From assembly GCA_965203795.1 (NCBI GenBank), contig OZ241915.1, forward strand, positions 3,720,001-3,784,000: a stretch of DNA of 64,000 bases. The letters run 5' to 3'. The stretch's first letter is position 1. Each line of letters begins with the position of its first letter. This document shows positions 45,569 through 53,663 of the stretch, piece by piece. This stretch comes from CBDBBY01 sp965203795. GTDB lineage: Bacteria > Pseudomonadota > Alphaproteobacteria > Rhodobacterales > Rhodobacteraceae. A program made the translations under genes and the position numbers. A model generated the notes under the pieces. It was not told where the DNA came from. It made no database searches and saw nothing but the letters and a program-made list of their open reading frames with translations.

Positions 45569-45814
45569 ATGCACTCCTCGAATTCCGAAAAGGAAAAACA
45601 GCTTTTCTTTGCAATGCGGTCGCATGGCCGGTTCCTGGCGAAGCGTCCCGCTGGGAGGGCATTTTGGCGACAAAAGACAGAGCTTTCCGTCGAGGCGCTG
45701 ATTCCGCTTCCGCAGGCAATGAGGGTTTTCAACAACATTCGTTCGATTTCCGAATTGAGCGCAGCCGACATTTCGCTGTCCCGGCTTACGGTCGATGCGG
45801 ATTCACAGGCATGA
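45569..45814 (+). CDS. Possible small protein upstream of dotD
   Basis: A frame of 81 codons with GGAAAA before the ATG, encoding HSSNSEKEKQLFFAMRSHGR and ending SLSRLTVDADSQA. Stop and the next gene's TTG start are 12 bases apart, so it could be the first gene of the dot operon. No motif, signal peptide or membrane segment and no family recognised. The remaining 45451-45826 sequence must contain the operon promoter. Confidence 0.35.
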   Translation: MHSSNSEKEKQLFFAMRSHGRFLAKRPAGRAFWRQKTELSVEALIPLPQAMRVFNNIRSISELSAADISLSRLTVDADSQA

Positions 45815-45826
45815 AACGAGGCGAAT

Positions 45827-46321
45827 TTGGCACTTTCGGGACAACTCGGGCGCATTGCTGTCGGCGCGCTGGCGGCATTGCTGGCCCTCGGCTGCAGCGA
45901 AGCGGCTCCGCCTCCGCCCGCGCCGGACACGGGGATCGACCGGATCATTGCGGATGCGGTCCGCAAAACAGCCGCAGCCAACAAGGCCGCTGCTGACTTG
46001 GAGAAGCGCTGGGCAGGCATCCCTGCCGTCCCAAGCCAGTTTGTGAGCTCGCCATCGCCGACGGGAACGGAGGAACGGCTGTTCACTCTTCGCTGGAACG
46101 GCCCTCTGGAGTCCCTCATGCGCTCGCTTGCGATCGCGTCCGGCAACGAGTTCGTCGTTCAAGGCACGGCCCCGGCCCGGCCGATGTTCGTCAGCGTCGT
46201 TGCCGACGAGGTTGCCCTTCCGGAAGCGGTGCGCATGGCCGACCGGGCGGCGTTCGGGCTTGCCTCTGTGCAATTCGATCCCGGAAGCCGCCGCATGGTG
46301 GTCAGGTATCCGCCGCTTTGA
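45827..46321 (+). CDS. dotD: DotD/TraH-like outer-membrane lipoprotein of an I-type T4SS
   Basis: A lipoprotein signal with lipidated Cys23 (GALAALLALGCSEA) is followed by a short helical stretch and a compact domain reading RLFTLRWNGPLESLMRSLAI, then FVVQGTAPARPMFVSVVADE and ALPEAVRMADRAA, the secretin N0-like fold of DotD. DotD with DotC sets the DotH channel in the outer membrane of Dot/Icm and IncI systems. 164 residues fits. The start is TTG at 45827. It begins a same-strand run with dotC, dotB and icmT. Confidence 0.82.
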   Translation: MALSGQLGRIAVGALAALLALGCSEAAPPPPAPDTGIDRIIADAVRKTAAANKAAADLEKRWAGIPAVPSQFVSSPSPTGTEERLFTLRWNGPLESLMRSLAIASGNEFVVQGTAPARPMFVSVVADEVALPEAVRMADRAAFGLASVQFDPGSRRMVVRYPPL

Positions 46322-46377
46322 CATGTCGAAGATGCGTGTCCGACCGATCACCGGATTTCCCGGGAGGCTGAACGCCG

Positions 46378-47376
46378 ATGCGGAAGATCGGCGCGCGCCG
46401 GCGCTCTCCTTGCCATGCGCTCCGCTTGCCGCTGGCTGCCGCGGCGGGAGCTCTGGCGCTGGCTGCTTGCGTCCGAAGCCCGCCGCCGCCCGAAAGCGCT
46501 GCTCCGCCGATTCCAGCGCTCGGCGGCCTCGACCAGCTGGATCTGGAAGCCGAGCCGCCCGCCGGTCCGGGTTCGATCGCGATCGAACCCGCCGAACTGG
46601 ACCGCTCCGGCGGAATGTCGGAACTCCGGAGCAGCGCCCTTCGGGAAGCCGCCATGAGCTTGGGCAGCCAGCACGCCTTCAGACGGCGCGCGTGGGAAAT
46701 CAACCGGCGGCTGGAGCGGCGGAGCGCGGCGTTGTCGTCGGTGTACGACTTCAACCGGGTCGCGTCCTCGTCGCCGGGCGTGCCGGGATACGTGCTTCCG
46801 CCGGTCGTGGGCAAAGCGCTCGACGCGTACGCGCTCGGAAACGGAGGGCGCTCGGCCGCGCATGCCGAGGAGGTCTACGACCTGCTGAAGCCCGCGCGGC
46901 TTTCTCCCGTCGTTCCGACGTGGCGGGACTATCTCGTCATCGACGCAAGGATTCCGCGCGACCCGCCCGCCGCGCTGAGGCCGAGATCCGGCAAGGAGCG
47001 CGGCCGGTACCGGAACTGGTTCGAGGAGGGATGGCGTTCGGGCATCGCGCAGGCGGACGCGGAGTTCCGGCTGCGGCTGGAGCGGCTGCGCCGCGATTTC
47101 GAGGGGATGCTCGAATACAGAAGGCTTGTCCGCCTGGGGATGGTCTTAGAGCCGACCATCGAAAGCGGGATGGAAGCCGTCGCGGGCAGCGAAGACGCGA
47201 TGAGGATCGCCGTTCGGCGGGTTCGCATCGCTGGCGGTTCGGAATTCAATCTTGATGCCAGCCAATGGCGGGATGCGGTCGGCTCCGAGGACGCCGGGTC
47301 GCGGACGGACGGCATATGCGCCGCCGCGGACTTGATGCCGGAGTCCTTGTGCGGCGGCGATCCGGACCGGCCGTGA
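46378..47376 (+). CDS. dotC: DotC/TraI-like lipoprotein of an I-type T4SS
   Basis: A lipoprotein signal with lipidated Cys31 (AAGALALAACVRS). The body shows the DotC blocks: SSALREAAMSLGSQHAFRRR, VYDFNRV, LPPVVGKALDAYAL, PVVPTWRDYLVIDA, WFEEGWRSGIAQADAEF and LRRDFEGMLEYRRLVRLGMV. Length, 332 residues, is usual. It partners DotD and DotH in the outer-membrane complex. It follows dotD by 56 bases. The C-terminal 60 residues are less conserved. Confidence 0.85.
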   Translation: MRKIGARRRSPCHALRLPLAAAAGALALAACVRSPPPPESAAPPIPALGGLDQLDLEAEPPAGPGSIAIEPAELDRSGGMSELRSSALREAAMSLGSQHAFRRRAWEINRRLERRSAALSSVYDFNRVASSSPGVPGYVLPPVVGKALDAYALGNGGRSAAHAEEVYDLLKPARLSPVVPTWRDYLVIDARIPRDPPAALRPRSGKERGRYRNWFEEGWRSGIAQADAEFRLRLERLRRDFEGMLEYRRLVRLGMVLEPTIESGMEAVAGSEDAMRIAVRRVRIAGGSEFNLDASQWRDAVGSEDAGSRTDGICAAADLMPESLCGGDPDRP

Positions 47377-47467
47377 AGCGGACGCGTGCAGCGACTCGCG
47401 GCGTGGATGCCGATCTTCCTGGCTGCCGTTCCGCCGCAGGCGGATTGCCGATTCCGCCCGCATTCGC

Positions 47468-48778
47468 ATGAGCGAGTCGGAGCCGGGCGCCCGTCGCAGG
47501 ACGTCCGATGCAGGCGAAGGCGCGCAGCGGCCTGCGCAAGGATCCCTGCCCGGTGCCGGGAGTGCCGCCAAGGAGGAATTCAGCCTTGTGCAGGACGGGC
47601 ACGCGCTGCTCCCGTCGATTCCGGAGCCGCCTCGAGCGTCGGCCGCCTATCTGCGCGGACTGCTTGCAGCCGCGGCGGAGGCGGGAGCGTCCGACCTCAC
47701 GATTCAAAGCGACGCGGTTCCCCGGGCCGAGCTGCACGGCAGGCTGTTCCGACTGGGCCGGAGGGCGTGGACGCCGACGGAAGCCGCTCTCGCCTTGGCG
47801 GAGCTGTACCGGGGGCCGCACGGGCTCGCGGAACTCAGCGGGCGCAAGGTTCTCGACTTCTCGTACGAGCTGAGGTCCGGCGGCGGGGAGCGGCGCAGGT
47901 TCCGGGTGAACGCGACCGGAATCGAAAGCGCTTCAGGACCCGGCGTGGAAATTTCCATCCGGATACTGCCGCGTGCCGCCCCCGACCCGGAATTCGCGCG
48001 GCTGAGCGATGCCGAGATCGAGCGGATGGCGCCGGCCAGCGGCCTGGTGGTCATCGCGGGCGCGACCGGCAGCGGCAAGTCGACGACGATGGCCGCGATG
48101 ATCCGGCACCATCTCGAATGCTCGCGGCGGCCGGTGAAGATCGTCGACATCCAGGCGCCGATCGAGTTCACCTTCGGCGACGTCGCGTCGCGCAACCTGG
48201 ACGCGCCGTCCCTTATCGGGCAGTCGGAGGTCGGAAGGCATCTGCCGGACTTCCAGTCCGGCATACGCTCGGCGCTCCGGAGGAAGCCCCACATAATCGC
48301 GCTCGGCGAATCGCGTGACCTCGAAACCATACGCTCAACGCTCGAGGCCGCGCTGACCGGCCATCTGGTCTACACGACGGCGCACGCCGGTTCGGTATCG
48401 GAATGCGTGCGGCGGCTTCTTTCGGTCTTTCCCGCCGAGGAGCGCGAGCATCGCGCGCTCGATCTCGGAGCGTCTTTGCGGTTCGTGCTGGTCCAGCGCC
48501 TGCTGCCGGCGAAATCCGGCGTCGGGCGGGTTCCTGTTCGCGAATGCATGTCGTTTCCGGACGAACTCCGGGCGTCGATGATGCGGCTCCCTGCGCGCCG
48601 CTGGCCCGCGCTTATCGAGGACGCCCTCGCCGGGATATCCGCGCCGGGCGCCGAAGGCGCATTCAGGAAGACCTTCCGCGAGTCCGCCGAGGGCTTGGCG
48701 GACCAGGGCCTGCTGGACCTCCGCGAGGCGGCGCGGCTCATCGGCGCAACCGGCGGCGGATTGCCGGAGGCCGGGTGA
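47468..48778 (+). CDS. dotB: DotB/TraJ-like secretion ATPase
   Basis: PilT/GspE-superfamily ATPase of I-type secretion systems, docking on the DotO complex in the cytoplasm. An N-terminal PAS-like domain (AAEAGASDLTIQSDAVPRAE) is followed by Walker A GATGSGKST (residues 198-206), the Asp box EFTFGDV, Walker B HIIALGESRD (275-284) and the His box TGHLVYTTAHAG. 436 residues with an N-terminal extension of about 50. The ATG at 47468 is 91 bases after dotC. Its stop overlaps the GTG of icmT. Confidence 0.87.
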   Translation: MSESEPGARRRTSDAGEGAQRPAQGSLPGAGSAAKEEFSLVQDGHALLPSIPEPPRASAAYLRGLLAAAAEAGASDLTIQSDAVPRAELHGRLFRLGRRAWTPTEAALALAELYRGPHGLAELSGRKVLDFSYELRSGGGERRRFRVNATGIESASGPGVEISIRILPRAAPDPEFARLSDAEIERMAPASGLVVIAGATGSGKSTTMAAMIRHHLECSRRPVKIVDIQAPIEFTFGDVASRNLDAPSLIGQSEVGRHLPDFQSGIRSALRRKPHIIALGESRDLETIRSTLEAALTGHLVYTTAHAGSVSECVRRLLSVFPAEEREHRALDLGASLRFVLVQRLLPAKSGVGRVPVRECMSFPDELRASMMRLPARRWPALIEDALAGISAPGAEGAFRKTFRESAEGLADQGLLDLREAARLIGATGGGLPEAG

Positions 48779-49236
48779 AGATCGGCGACACCAACCGCTG
48801 GCGGGAAACCCAGAGGCCCGCGCGGTTCATGTTCCTTGACGCGCGGATCGTGGTCTTCGCGGCTCTCGCGCTTCTCCACTTCCGCATCTGGACGCTGGCG
48901 CTTCTCGCGTGCGCCGCCGCGGCGCTGTTCCTGCTGGAGCGGCGGGGGATCAATCCGCGCAGCATCCCGCTTTTCATTCGTTCCTGGCTGCTTGGCCCCG
49001 AGATTCCCGCCCGCCCTCCGGGCGAGGAGCGCTACAGCGTCGATTACGGATTCGAGCTGCGCGACCCTGCGATCAGGCGGGAGCTCGCGCAAGCGGCGGC
49101 GAACTCGGCCTCCAGGGCAGGATCGTCGGCGGAAGCCGACGGCGAATTGGTCGCGGCGCCATCCGCATCGCTATCGGTGTTCGGGAACCGCCGATCCTCG
49201 AAGGAATCCGATTCGGAGCGCCGGACGACTGGGTGA
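48775..49236 (+). CDS. icmT: IcmT/TraK-like inner-membrane protein
   Basis: 153 residues beginning at GTG 48775, which overlaps the dotB stop. The N-terminal 85 residues follow IcmT: NRWRETQRPARFMFLDARIV, one or two membrane helices (VFAALALLHFRIWTLALLAC, AAALFLLERRG) and FIRSWLLGPEIPARP. The remaining 65 residues are a charged, Ser/Ala-rich tail not expected in IcmT, which is usually under 100 residues. It converges on dotL, with 117 bases between. Confidence 0.8.
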   Translation: MKIGDTNRWRETQRPARFMFLDARIVVFAALALLHFRIWTLALLACAAAALFLLERRGINPRSIPLFIRSWLLGPEIPARPPGEERYSVDYGFELRDPAIRRELAQAAANSASRAGSSAEADGELVAAPSASLSVFGNRRSSKESDSERRTTG

Positions 49237-49353
49237 GGGTTTCGTCGGCTCCGCCGACAATCTCCTCCCGTTTCGTCCTGTCGAACGGGAACGGGGAAGC
49301 GCCCGGACGGGCTGCTGCGATTGCCGATGGGCGGCGCGCAGGTCTGTTCGCAT

Positions 49354-52300
49354 TCACGTCCCGTCCACTTGCGCCCAGCTCCAGCCGTAGCCCTCGTCGG
49401 CGTCCGGGGGTTCGATCTCTTCCTGATCCTCGGCCGAACTGGCGACCTGCAGCAGCCCCAGCTGGAACGAGTCCCTGATCGCGGAGGAGTGCGGCTGGTC
49501 GCCGCCGCGCCTTTCGAGCCTTTCCAACGCGTGCCGGACGACCGCTGCGAAGGCGTCGTCCGGCGGCGCCTTGAACTGCGCAAGCGCCTTGTCCAGCGCT
49601 CCTTCCGTCAGCAGCCTCTCGCCGACGGCCTCGTAGGCCGCGACGAATTCCTCGTCCTTGGACTGGTCAAGGCCCGGCGCGCGGTCGCGGGGGCCGCGCA
49701 CCGGAAGGAACTTGTTCAAGGAGATGTGCGGCGTCCAATGGTCGCCGAGATAGAACGCGCGCGCCTTCACCAGCGTCGATTCCATCAGGAAGTAGAATTC
49801 CCCCTCCTTCAGCCGCTGCATGTCCCCGATCGACACGCGGTCCTCCTCGACGAAGGTTGCGTCGCTCCGCGCCACCCACCGCGGGCCGAACAGCCCCGGA
49901 CGCGAAACCCGTCCGGTGGAGACCGCGACCTTGTGGCTTCCGAACTTCTTGCGCAGGAATTCCCACGTCCGCTGGGCGTCCTCCATCGCCCCGGCGGCCG
50001 TGAGCCGGGCGTTCGCGGAGGCGGTCTCGGCGATTTGCGGCGAGACCGACTGCATCGCCGCCATGTCCTGTCCGGCGACGACGATCATGAAGCCGAGCGA
50101 CCGCGCCTGGGCCATCATCGTGTCGATGCCCTTCACCATGTAGTACCCGGCCTCGTCGAGAACGGCGATGAACGGCGACGGCCCGCGAGTGGGGCGCGCG
50201 TCGATGAGAGTCCGCTTCGGCCCTTCGATTTCGGACCCGGCGGCCCTGCCCATCATCATCTTCAGCATCGCGACCACGATCTTCCCGCAGTTGCGCATCT
50301 CCTCGGGCGCCTTCTGCAGGGCCGGAAGCAGCACCACGAGTATCCGCCTGTTGAGAACGACGTCTTCGATGTCCACCTCTCCGAACGGCGTCCGGAAGAT
50401 GTGCCCGAACTCGTCCGCGAGCGAGCCGAGCGGCTTCGTGAGCTGCATGGCGAGGAAGCCGTATTGCTCCGCCGCCTTCCCTTCCTGCGGGTCGCCGTTC
50501 AGCGCCTTGTCGATGCTGAATCCCGGAAGCGAGTCGAAGAAGCCTTTCAGCGCCAGTCTGGATGCGTTCGAGAATTCGCCGTTGAGCGCTCGAAGGTAGA
50601 GTTCGATCATCCCGCCCCGCGAGCGGAGGTCCTTCCATGCCGCTTCGGGGATGTCCTCGATTCCGGCCGCCGCGCGGCCTTCGAGCAGCTCCTTCCTTAC
50701 GCCGGTGCCCAGCGGGAGATGGTCGCGTATCGTCTGGACGTCGAGAAGGACGTCGCCGGCGTCGCGCATTTCGCAGAGCGTCTTCATGGTCGAGGCGACC
50801 AGCGACATGGCGCGGTTCTTCCACATGTCGTTGCCCGCGCCCGCGTCGCTCATCAGCGACGCCACGAGGTTCATGAGCTGGTCCGGCGTCCCGTGCGAGA
50901 ACGGATTGAGGGTGTTGGACTGCACGGCGGGACCGCCCGCGGGCGCGTCCGGCTCGCCGCCGCCGTCGGTGAAGTTCAGTATCCGGTAGTCGTCCTGCCG
51001 TCCGAAGCGGGACACCAGGGACCAGGCCTTTCCGTGGAACTCGCTCGTGCCTTTTCCGTCGATGAACAGGAATCCCGACGACCAGCACATCGCCTGCGAC
51101 GCCATGCCGAGAAGCAGTTCGGTGTTGTGGGTGACGATGTAGCCTTCCGCGACGAACAGGCCGTCCTCCGCATCCGTCCTGACGCAGGACATCTCGATTC
51201 CGCTCAAATCGCCCTGCGGACCGTCCTCCGGCGGCAGCGGTTCGACTTCCGTGATCTCCAGACCGTCGGCGAGCAAAGCGGCATCGCAGGCAGGAGCGCC
51301 GGGAACAGCCTGCTCCTGTCCGGGGAAGCGCGCCCTCACGATTGTTCCGGCAGGGGTTTCGATTTGCATCGCCCATCCGCCGAGCGACCAGACCAGGTGC
51401 CGGATGCGGAACGCGTCCTCGCCGCCGAGGGCAGGCACCTCGATGCAGCCGTCCGAAGGGCCGGTCTTTGAGGCTGCGCCTCTGACTTGCAGAAACCTTC
51501 CGAACCACGAGGCGCGCTGACCGGCGGTTCCCGCCAGCGACGGCAGGAAACGAAGGCGGGACAATCCGTCCTTGGCGGCCCGCTCGGCGAGTCGGCAGGC
51601 GAGCCTCTCGCCGCTCAAGGATCCCGGAAGCGGCGAAGCGAGCGGAACGAACAGCGGCGCGGGCGGCCGTCCGCCTTGGAGGCCGCATGCGCCCAAGTGG
51701 ATGCCGATGTCGGCGGCCGTCATCACGCGCGGGCCGCCGACCTGTTCGAGCGCGACCGCGGCATCGCGCGGACGGACCCTTACATTCCACAAATGGTCGC
51801 GGGAACAGTCGATGAACCGCCCATCGGCGAAATGCATCCGCACCGCCGGAATTGCGCCCTGCGGGTGGACCGACACGATCTTCGCGTGCTTGCCGCACGG
51901 GCGGACAACGGAATCGCCGGGCCGCAGGTCTCCGTTCCTGACCCAGCCCGATGGGGAAAGGACGAGCGTGTCGGCCGGGAGCGACTTTCCCGCCCCGGTT
52001 GTGCCGAGGACGAAGGCGTGCCGCCGCGCGTCGCTGTTTCCGAGCCAGAGCTCCTCGCCTGTCGCCGCGTCGTTGCCAAGGAACAGTATGCCTTCGCCGG
52101 GCCGGTGCCGGTTTCCCGCCCCCGGCTTCGGGTTCGAGTAGTCCGGGCCTTCCCACGAGGCGGGAAGGCGGAAGGGAAGCCGGTGCTTCCTCGTCATGAT
52201 CCAGAGGCCGTAGGAAAGGGCGGCGGGAACCGCGGCGAGCCAGGCTCCCGGAACCAGCGCCATGAGCGCGATGCAAACAACCATGGACGCCGAAAACGCG

Positions 52301-52416
52301 TCGGGGCGGGCCAGCAGATTCCCGGCGCCGATGCCGCCGGCGACATTCCGCCGCACGCTCTCGCGGGCGGCGGTTGCCCCCGGATCAGGCGGAGCCGAGG
52401 GCTTGTGTGCGGTCAA
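49354..52416 (-). CDS. dotL: DotL/IcmO-like type IV coupling ATPase containing an intein
   Basis: Coupling protein that brings substrates to the I-type secretion channel. N-terminal membrane helices at residues 44-76 (FSASMVVCIALMALVPGAWL, SYGLWIM), then RRHAFVLGTTGAGK. The P-loop is interrupted at residue 145 by an intein running to Asn431, after which TELLLGMASQAM, GFLFIDGKGTSEFHGKAWSL, TLNPFSHGTPDQLMNLVASL and Walker B FIAVLDEAGYYMV continue the DotL pattern. Without the intein the protein would be about 733 residues, near the family size. The start is TTG (52416). A hairpin lies between it and the upstream gene, so it may have its own promoter or be attenuated. Correct splicing is required for ATPase function, since the P-loop Thr lies after the intein. 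Confidence 0.88.
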   Translation of the reverse strand: MTAHKPSAPPDPGATAARESVRRNVAGGIGAGNLLARPDAFSASMVVCIALMALVPGAWLAAVPAALSYGLWIMTRKHRLPFRLPASWEGPDYSNPKPGAGNRHRPGEGILFLGNDAATGEELWLGNSDARRHAFVLGTTGAGKSLPADTLVLSPSGWVRNGDLRPGDSVVRPCGKHAKIVSVHPQGAIPAVRMHFADGRFIDCSRDHLWNVRVRPRDAAVALEQVGGPRVMTAADIGIHLGACGLQGGRPPAPLFVPLASPLPGSLSGERLACRLAERAAKDGLSRLRFLPSLAGTAGQRASWFGRFLQVRGAASKTGPSDGCIEVPALGGEDAFRIRHLVWSLGGWAMQIETPAGTIVRARFPGQEQAVPGAPACDAALLADGLEITEVEPLPPEDGPQGDLSGIEMSCVRTDAEDGLFVAEGYIVTHNTELLLGMASQAMCWSSGFLFIDGKGTSEFHGKAWSLVSRFGRQDDYRILNFTDGGGEPDAPAGGPAVQSNTLNPFSHGTPDQLMNLVASLMSDAGAGNDMWKNRAMSLVASTMKTLCEMRDAGDVLLDVQTIRDHLPLGTGVRKELLEGRAAAGIEDIPEAAWKDLRSRGGMIELYLRALNGEFSNASRLALKGFFDSLPGFSIDKALNGDPQEGKAAEQYGFLAMQLTKPLGSLADEFGHIFRTPFGEVDIEDVVLNRRILVVLLPALQKAPEEMRNCGKIVVAMLKMMMGRAAGSEIEGPKRTLIDARPTRGPSPFIAVLDEAGYYMVKGIDTMMAQARSLGFMIVVAGQDMAAMQSVSPQIAETASANARLTAAGAMEDAQRTWEFLRKKFGSHKVAVSTGRVSRPGLFGPRWVARSDATFVEEDRVSIGDMQRLKEGEFYFLMESTLVKARAFYLGDHWTPHISLNKFLPVRGPRDRAPGLDQSKDEEFVAAYEAVGERLLTEGALDKALAQFKAPPDDAFAAVVRHALERLERRGGDQPHSSAIRDSFQLGLLQVASSAEDQEEIEPPDADEGYGWSWAQVDGT
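51124..51984 (-). other. Intein in the DotL P-loop (residues 145-431)
   Basis: The insert starts with Ser145 in place of the commoner Cys (SLPADTLVLSPSGWVRNGDL, block A), carries block B as FIDCSRDHLWNV with the conserved His208, and ends with VAEGYIVTHN (blocks F and G: penultimate His430, terminal Asn431). The next residue, Thr432, is the extein +1 nucleophile and also the P-loop Thr, so excision restores GTTGAGKT exactly. At 287 residues it is longer than a minimal splicing domain; the middle (about 216-385) shows no clear LAGLIDADG or HNH motif, but RIRHLVWSLGGWA recalls a decayed LAGLIDADG endonuclease helix. Confidence 0.9.
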
Positions 52417-52472
52417 ATTCGCAAGTCAGCCGGTTCTGAACTGTCAGGTTCGGCCTTCCGTCGGCTGCTACC

Positions 52473-52512
52473 CTGCCGGGAACGGGAAGCGCCCGTTTCC
52501 CGTTCCCGGCAG
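52473..52512. terminator. 16-bp perfect hairpin upstream of dotL
   Basis: CTGCCGGGAACGGGAA (52473-52488) and its exact complement (52497-52512) enclose an eight-base loop. It lies 48 bases after the stop of the upstream minus-strand gene and 57 bases before the dotL start. There is no T-run. It could end transcription of the upstream genes or limit read-through into dotL. Confidence 0.6.
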
Positions 52513-52560
52513 GACATGAACAGACCGCCGCCATTGCGGCGGGCGATCCCGTCGGCGGCG

Positions 52561-53634
52561 TCACTGCGGCTGCAGATTGGAGGCGGCACCGTCGGTCAGA
52601 ATGCCGACGATAGCGGCGACGGCGACCGCCGTGCGGGCGGACGCCTCAAGGTCCAGATAATTGATCCGCGCATTGATGGCATGGATATCGAGAAGGTCCT
52701 GAAGAAGCGCGCGGTCGGTCTTCGAATGACGGAGCTCAAGGGTGTCCGCATCGGGGATGAAGTATGCCGAGGTGCGAATATCCAAGGCCTGCAATTCGCT
52801 GATGAAGTCGGGAATCGGTTCTGAATAGCGGGAACGCCCGGCAATCCGCTTGAACGCTTCCGAGGGCGTGTCGGGCAGCCGAAGCCGCACGGCGAATTCC
52901 GCGGCTGCCAAGGCCGCCCCGTTCCGGGCATCGATGGAATGGCGCCTTGCGGCCTCCGACAGCCCGGCGGGCGTCTGCAAATCGTCCGCTGTCAGCGGTT
53001 TCGGCGGGTGCGGGTCGACCAGGTTCGAGAGCAGCCGCGCCAATGCGCGCCGCCCGTCGGGGTCCGTTGCCGGCGCAGTCGGCATATTGAAAACCCAGCT
53101 CCAGTCCGAAGTAGCATCTCCGGGTCCGCCGATTTGGGCCAGCTCCTCGCGCTCGCGCGCCAGCCAGGCAGCCATCCTGATGCCGCCCTCGCGCACGGGC
53201 TGGGCGGCGCCATTCGTCCAGTTGGCGACGGAATCGGAAATCGCCGCGCCCGACTGCCGGGCAGCGCCGCCGGGCTGCCCTTGCCCGGACGCGTCCATGA
53301 GCAGGCAGAAGTCGGGATTCGGATCGAACTGCCGGCTTTCGGCTTCGGCGCGGAACATGTCGCGCAGCCTGAGCGCGGCGTTCTGCGCTTCGCCGTCGGC
53401 GATCCGCTTGCGGGCTTCGACCTGCCGGTCGAGATACCTGCTGTTCTGCTTCGTCTGCTCACGAAGAGCGGCCACGACTTCGCGCGCGGCCTGGGTGGTT
53501 GCGCGGGTCGTGTGGGAGCGGGTTTCGCCGTGGAGCGAGCTCACGGCGCCGCACGGGCATCCGCCCAGTAGCGCGTCGGCTTGGCTGGCGGGAATGCACG
53601 CGCCTACCGCCAGCGCGGCGCCGACAATCCGCAA
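52561..53634 (-). CDS. Exported conjugation-associated protein, unknown function
   Basis: 357 residues with an N-terminal signal-like segment (RIVGAALAVGACIPASQADA) and a Cys pair (GGCPCGAVSS), then a helical, possibly coiled-coil region (AAREVVAALREQTKQNSRYL, RQVEARKRIADGEAQNAALR) and a C-terminal helical domain ending in a weak hydrophobic helix (ARTAVAVAAIVGILTDG). The plan recalls TraW/TrbC-like proteins encoded near the coupling protein in IncI-like clusters, but I cannot name it. The start is TTG at 53634, 29 bases after the upstream gene, so both are one operon. Confidence 0.55.
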   Translation of the reverse strand: MRIVGAALAVGACIPASQADALLGGCPCGAVSSLHGETRSHTTRATTQAAREVVAALREQTKQNSRYLDRQVEARKRIADGEAQNAALRLRDMFRAEAESRQFDPNPDFCLLMDASGQGQPGGAARQSGAAISDSVANWTNGAAQPVREGGIRMAAWLAREREELAQIGGPGDATSDWSWVFNMPTAPATDPDGRRALARLLSNLVDPHPPKPLTADDLQTPAGLSEAARRHSIDARNGAALAAAEFAVRLRLPDTPSEAFKRIAGRSRYSEPIPDFISELQALDIRTSAYFIPDADTLELRHSKTDRALLQDLLDIHAINARINYLDLEASARTAVAVAAIVGILTDGAASNLQPQ

Positions 53635-53663
53635 GCGCGCGGCTGCGGAACGGTTCCGCCGGG

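Noticed and set aside
49321..52276. Very long open frames on both strands over dotL (716 and 869 codons)
   Set aside because: They are frame shadows of the DotL gene: Arg/Pro/Gly-rich, with no motifs, while the DotL frame has clear P-loop, intein and Walker B features.
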